DNA from: Sedimentibacter sp. MB35-C1
GTDB taxonomy: Bacteria > Bacillota > Clostridia > Tissierellales > Sedimentibacteraceae
Direction of reading: 5' to 3'
NCBI RefSeq assembly: GCF_030913635.1
Contig: NZ_CP133188.1
Coordinates: 2,790,001-2,854,000 of the forward strand
DNA length: 64,000 nucleotides
The notes beneath the pieces are model-generated. The model ran no database searches, was not told where the DNA came from, and worked only from the letters and a program-made list of their open reading frames with translations. Below are positions 61,375 to 64,000 of the stretch, in pieces; positions within the stretch are counted from its first letter, which is position 1, and the number at the start of each line of letters is the position of its first letter. Both the position numbers and the translations under genes were made by a program.

Positions 61375-61447
61375 ATTCACATTATAAATTACATGAATTA
61401 CATTTGCATTTTTTAAAGATTACATTTTAATTTCATTTCAATTACAT
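61375..61447 (-). promoter_or_regulatory. Promoter with phased direct repeats upstream of the GGDEF-HD-GYP gene
   Basis: Minus-strand ATGTAAT copies lie at 61397-61403, 61419-61425 and 61441-61447, exactly 22 bp apart. A variant ATGAAAT sits midway (61430-61436), another copy at 61388-61394, and a degenerate copy at 61375. TATAAT lies at 61381-61386 and no good -35 is seen. Heptamers every 11/22 bp next to a -10 are the known layout of SARP-activated promoters. Confidence 0.6.
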
Positions 61448-61455
61448 TTTAGGCA

Positions 61456-61485
61456 CAAAAAAACTTTTCACAAATTATGAAAAGC
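61456..61485 (-). terminator. Terminator of the SARP-like regulator gene
   Basis: CTTTTCA / TGAAAAG hairpin with seven-base loop, then TTTTTTT on the minus strand. It separates the regulator from the GGDEF-HD-GYP gene. The 61486-61638 stretch holds no gene. Confidence 0.7.
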
Positions 61486-61638
61486 TCTCGTTTATAGTAT
61501 GGATAAATTTATATAACAAATTGATGTAGGCATGATGTTTTCTATTAATTGTGCATGTTTTGCATGAATATATCACAACTTATTAGTAAAAGATAAGTTG
61601 TTATAAGTATTAATTGCTCTTGCATGGTTATCAAATAC

Positions 61639-62829
61639 TTACATCTGCTTCATTTTCTCCGAAAACACAGGTTGAAAATCTATATCAATGTCATGTAAAC
61701 TTAGCTTCGTATAGTCCTTTAAATTATTATAAATCCTCTGCTCAATTATTCTTGTACCATCTGATCTGACATTGTGGAGCATGATAAGTATTTGATTTTT
61801 ATTCCAAAACGTAAACACATCGCCTTTTCTTAGAGAGTTTCTTAAAAGCTCAGACAATTCTCTCATATGAATATTCCTATATCGATTAACATCAATTATA
61901 CATAAATAATCGTTTTCATTATTTCTTATAGACTTTCTTTTCTGCAAACTGTATAAAAACTTAAATGATTCAATATTACATTGCATTGCACCTAATAAAT
62001 TTTGATCTTCCAAGTCTTTTCCTAAGCTGTTAATATCAGCGCGGTTTTCTCTGCCGGAATAATTTTGTATTTTTCCCTGCATTTCCACAAAGTGATCCGA
62101 GGGCTTTGCATCCAATTCTTTTTTTATGAGGTTTAATGAATACTCATAGTGATTATATGCATTTTTTTGCTGTCCCTGTGCAAGCATTGCTTCCATTAAG
62201 CTTATATGTATATTCTCCTCGTAAGGTTCAACAAGAATAGCTTCTTCGCATAATGTAGTGATTTTTTCATTATCATTTTTTTCTTTTAGCAAATCTATCA
62301 GCTTGTACAGTGTTTTTAAATAAAGGCGTTGGTAGTAGTTCCTTGTAGGCACAAGCCAGACTTCATATGCATTATCTGACAAGTACAGTCCACTATACAT
62401 TGAAATTGCTTTTTCATATAATTCAACTGACCTGCTGGCATTAGATTCGTATTCATCATCAGCATGCTTAATAAGGCTTTCAAATTCTTCAATATCAATA
62501 ACTGTCTCGTCTCCCACTTCCATGCAATAGTATCCGCTCGTGAAACTGATTGTCAAATAGCCTGTTTCCTTTGTCTCTTCAGGCAACATTAGCTTTATTG
62601 CTTTTCTCAGTCTGAATATTTGAGTCCGCAACATGTTTTTAGGGTCGTCAGATTCACTATCAAAAAATAAGTTATCAATAATTGTCTCGGGCAACAGTTT
62701 TTTATTTCTGAATGTGAGAAAATATTCAAATAATTTGTTCAGCTTGTAGGTACGGCTTGATTTCTTAAGAATAGATTTGCCATTCATTTTCAAATCAAAC
62801 CCGCCCAATGTATTTACGCAAAGTTTCAT
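61639..62829 (-). CDS. SARP/BTAD-type transcriptional regulator
   Basis: 396 aa. Residues 1-100 are a winged-helix domain of the SARP/OmpR kind (NTLGGFDLKMNGKSILKK ... LRTQIFRLRKAIKLMLPE). Residues about 110-250 are the bacterial transcriptional activation domain with TPR-like helices (DIEEFESLIKHADDEYE; LVEPYEENIHISLMEAMLAQ). The C-terminal 110 residues resemble a degenerate GGDEF fold (LCIIDVNRYRN, LRKGDVFTFWNKNQILIMLH), with WNKNQ where GGDEF would be. RBS GGGGGAAC. Own promoter and terminator. Confidence 0.85.
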   Translation of the reverse strand: MKLCVNTLGGFDLKMNGKSILKKSSRTYKLNKLFEYFLTFRNKKLLPETIIDNLFFDSESDDPKNMLRTQIFRLRKAIKLMLPEETKETGYLTISFTSGYYCMEVGDETVIDIEEFESLIKHADDEYESNASRSVELYEKAISMYSGLYLSDNAYEVWLVPTRNYYQRLYLKTLYKLIDLLKEKNDNEKITTLCEEAILVEPYEENIHISLMEAMLAQGQQKNAYNHYEYSLNLIKKELDAKPSDHFVEMQGKIQNYSGRENRADINSLGKDLEDQNLLGAMQCNIESFKFLYSLQKRKSIRNNENDYLCIIDVNRYRNIHMRELSELLRNSLRKGDVFTFWNKNQILIMLHNVRSDGTRIIEQRIYNNLKDYTKLSLHDIDIDFQPVFSEKMKQM

Positions 62830-62865
62830 ATTGTTCCCCCATGTGCAACTTTTACATTTTATTCC

Positions 62866-62894
62866 ATTATAAATGTTATTTTTATATTTTTCAA
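62866..62894 (-). promoter_or_regulatory. Promoter of the SARP-like regulator
   Basis: Minus-strand TTGAAA (62889-62894), 17-bp spacer, TATAAT (62866-62871). An ATGTAAA copy (62851-62857) lies just downstream of the -10, possibly an autoregulatory site. Confidence 0.65.
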
Positions 62895-62910
62895 CAAAAA
62901 AGATAAAATT

Positions 62911-64000
62911 TTAGGTATAATTTTTCTTATTACATTTTATTAATTCATTTACAAACAAGGACGGTTTTCCCGGCACAAGAATATTTAATTTCTTTTTAGC
63001 TCTTGTCATTGCAACATAAAATACACGCCGTTCCTCCTCCAGCATCTTTTCATATTCTTCAACCGGCATACTGCGTTTTTCGGAAGGAAATTCTCCTTCA
63101 ATATTGTCAATTATATATACGATATCATATTCCAGCCCTTTTGCACTGTGGATTGTTGACAATGTAACGTTCGAGCCTTCATTTTCCGAAGCCTCTTTTA
63201 TTACGCTCTGTAAATTATAGATTTTTTCTGTAAATTCTTTGATGTTTGAACAGTACGAGCCTATTTCTTCGAGTATTTCTATTATGTGCAGTGAATTTGC
63301 CATATTGTTTCTACCTTCATCCTGCATTCTTTCAATATATTTGATGTATTCTAGATCCAGCTTAATAAACCTTACAGCATCATCCGGCCTTAATTTATTT
63401 ATATAGTTAATATCATTTTTAAATTGACTAATTTTATCGTATACATAATAATCAAAGTACTTGTAATTATCTAAAATATCAAACACAGTAAGATCGTCTC
63501 TGTCACTTTCCATAACAATTTTGCACATACCTTTTGTAAAATATGTATAACTCTTATAGTAAATTCTTGCAAAGGACTCTCTGTCCTTGGGATTAAGTGA
63601 CAGTTTCAAAAATGCAATGATATCATGCAGCACAGGGCTGCTAAAAAATTTAGTTCTGTCTTCTTTTATATAAAAGTCCGTTTTACTTTCATTAAAATTA
63701 ATAGCAAGAGTCATTGATGACATATTGTATCTATACAGTATTCCCACTGACTCGCTTTTCATCTCCGACAACTCATCTGCTATAAGCTTAGCCTGTTCTG
63801 CTCTCGAACTTACTTTTATAATATTTATTTCATTTATTCTCTCGTTGTTGGTATCTATAGTCTTCCTGTATCTTCCTTTGTTTTTTTCAATAAAGTTGCT
63901 GGCTCCTTCAACTATGTTTTTATCCGATCTGTAATTTTTATCCAGATAAAATATTTGACCATCCTTGTACATGTCTTTGAAATTAAGCATAAAATCAGGA
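62911..64000 (-). CDS. UvrD/Rep-family DNA helicase, C-terminal part (5' end outside window)
   Basis: The frame is open to the window edge; about 363 residues are visible. Motif IV region LDKNYRSDKNIVEGASNFIE, motif V LSTIHSAKGLEYDIVYIID, motif VI EEERRVFYVAMTRAKKKLNI. This is domain 2 of a superfamily 1 ATP-dependent helicase. The Walker A part lies upstream, outside. The sequence is more diverged and shorter around the 2B domain than PcrA, so it is probably an accessory UvrD-like helicase and not PcrA itself. Confidence 0.9.
   Translation of the reverse strand, partial: PDFMLNFKDMYKDGQIFYLDKNYRSDKNIVEGASNFIEKNKGRYRKTIDTNNERINEINIIKVSSRAEQAKLIADELSEMKSESVGILYRYNMSSMTLAINFNESKTDFYIKEDRTKFFSSPVLHDIIAFLKLSLNPKDRESFARIYYKSYTYFTKGMCKIVMESDRDDLTVFDILDNYKYFDYYVYDKISQFKNDINYINKLRPDDAVRFIKLDLEYIKYIERMQDEGRNNMANSLHIIEILEEIGSYCSNIKEFTEKIYNLQSVIKEASENEGSNVTLSTIHSAKGLEYDIVYIIDNIEGEFPSEKRSMPVEEYEKMLEEERRVFYVAMTRAKKKLNILVPGKPSLFVNELIKCNKKNYT

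Overview
The window is a low-GC chromosome segment from an anaerobic, endospore-forming Firmicute of the class Clostridia. The evidence is the Firmicute gene order cysS-mrnC-rlmB-yacP-sigH-rpmG-secE-nusG-rplKAJL-rpoBC-L7Ae-rpsL-rpsG-fusA-tuf-S10/spc/alpha, the sporulation genes sigH, spoIIGA, sigE, sigG and ymxH, a rubredoxin-linked flavoprotein, and AGGAGG-type ribosome binding sites. Protein style suggests the Tissierellales/Sedimentibacter area, but that is an impression and not a demonstrated placement.

Layout. 1-561: 5' part of a LytTR response regulator, cut by the window edge. 777-16392: one minus-strand ribosomal superoperon, rpsJ to rplQ, complete and in the canonical order, read from a promoter near 16.6 kb. 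It includes rpmJ (37 aa) and a KOW-domain protein between map and infA. 16.9-18.6 kb: an alanine/glycine:cation symporter inserted between the S10 and str operons, with its own terminator and a possible 36-aa ORF in front. 18.9-36.8 kb: tuf copy 1, fusA, rpsG, rpsL, L7Ae-like, rpoC, rpoB, rplL, rplJ (L10 leader), rplA, rplK, nusG, secE, rpmG, then tuf copy 2 and tRNA-Thr(GGT). 36.9-40.9 kb: sigH, yacP, rlmB, mrnC, cysS. 41-48 kb: SH3-type amidase (+), patatin, ACT protein, thrB, thrC, dxr (+). 48.2-52.6 kb: ymxH, sigG, sigE, spoIIGA and a rubredoxin-domain oxidoreductase. 52.8-62.8 kb: a 2239-aa S-layer-type surface protein behind a cyclic-di-GMP-I riboswitch and terminator, a PAS-GGDEF-HD-GYP protein, and a SARP/BTAD-type regulator. 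62.9-64.0 kb: C-terminal part of a UvrD-like helicase.

Two things stand out. First, a family of structured intergenic repeats of about 120 bp sits directly after stop codons of highly expressed genes (rplW, rplJ, tuf copy 2), always in the same orientation. It is tandem in two places and forms two hairpins whose arms differ between copies but stay complementary. I do not recognise it as a described family. Second, the 52.8-62.8 kb block looks like a self-contained c-di-GMP surface module: an enzyme with both synthesis and hydrolysis domains, a riboswitch sensing its product in front of a giant adhesin with 13 near-identical 67-aa repeats, and a SARP-like regulator next to direct repeats phased at 11/22 bp in the enzyme gene's promoter.

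Nearly all growth genes lie on the minus strand. The two tuf genes are almost identical, with three differences seen, all near the 5' end.
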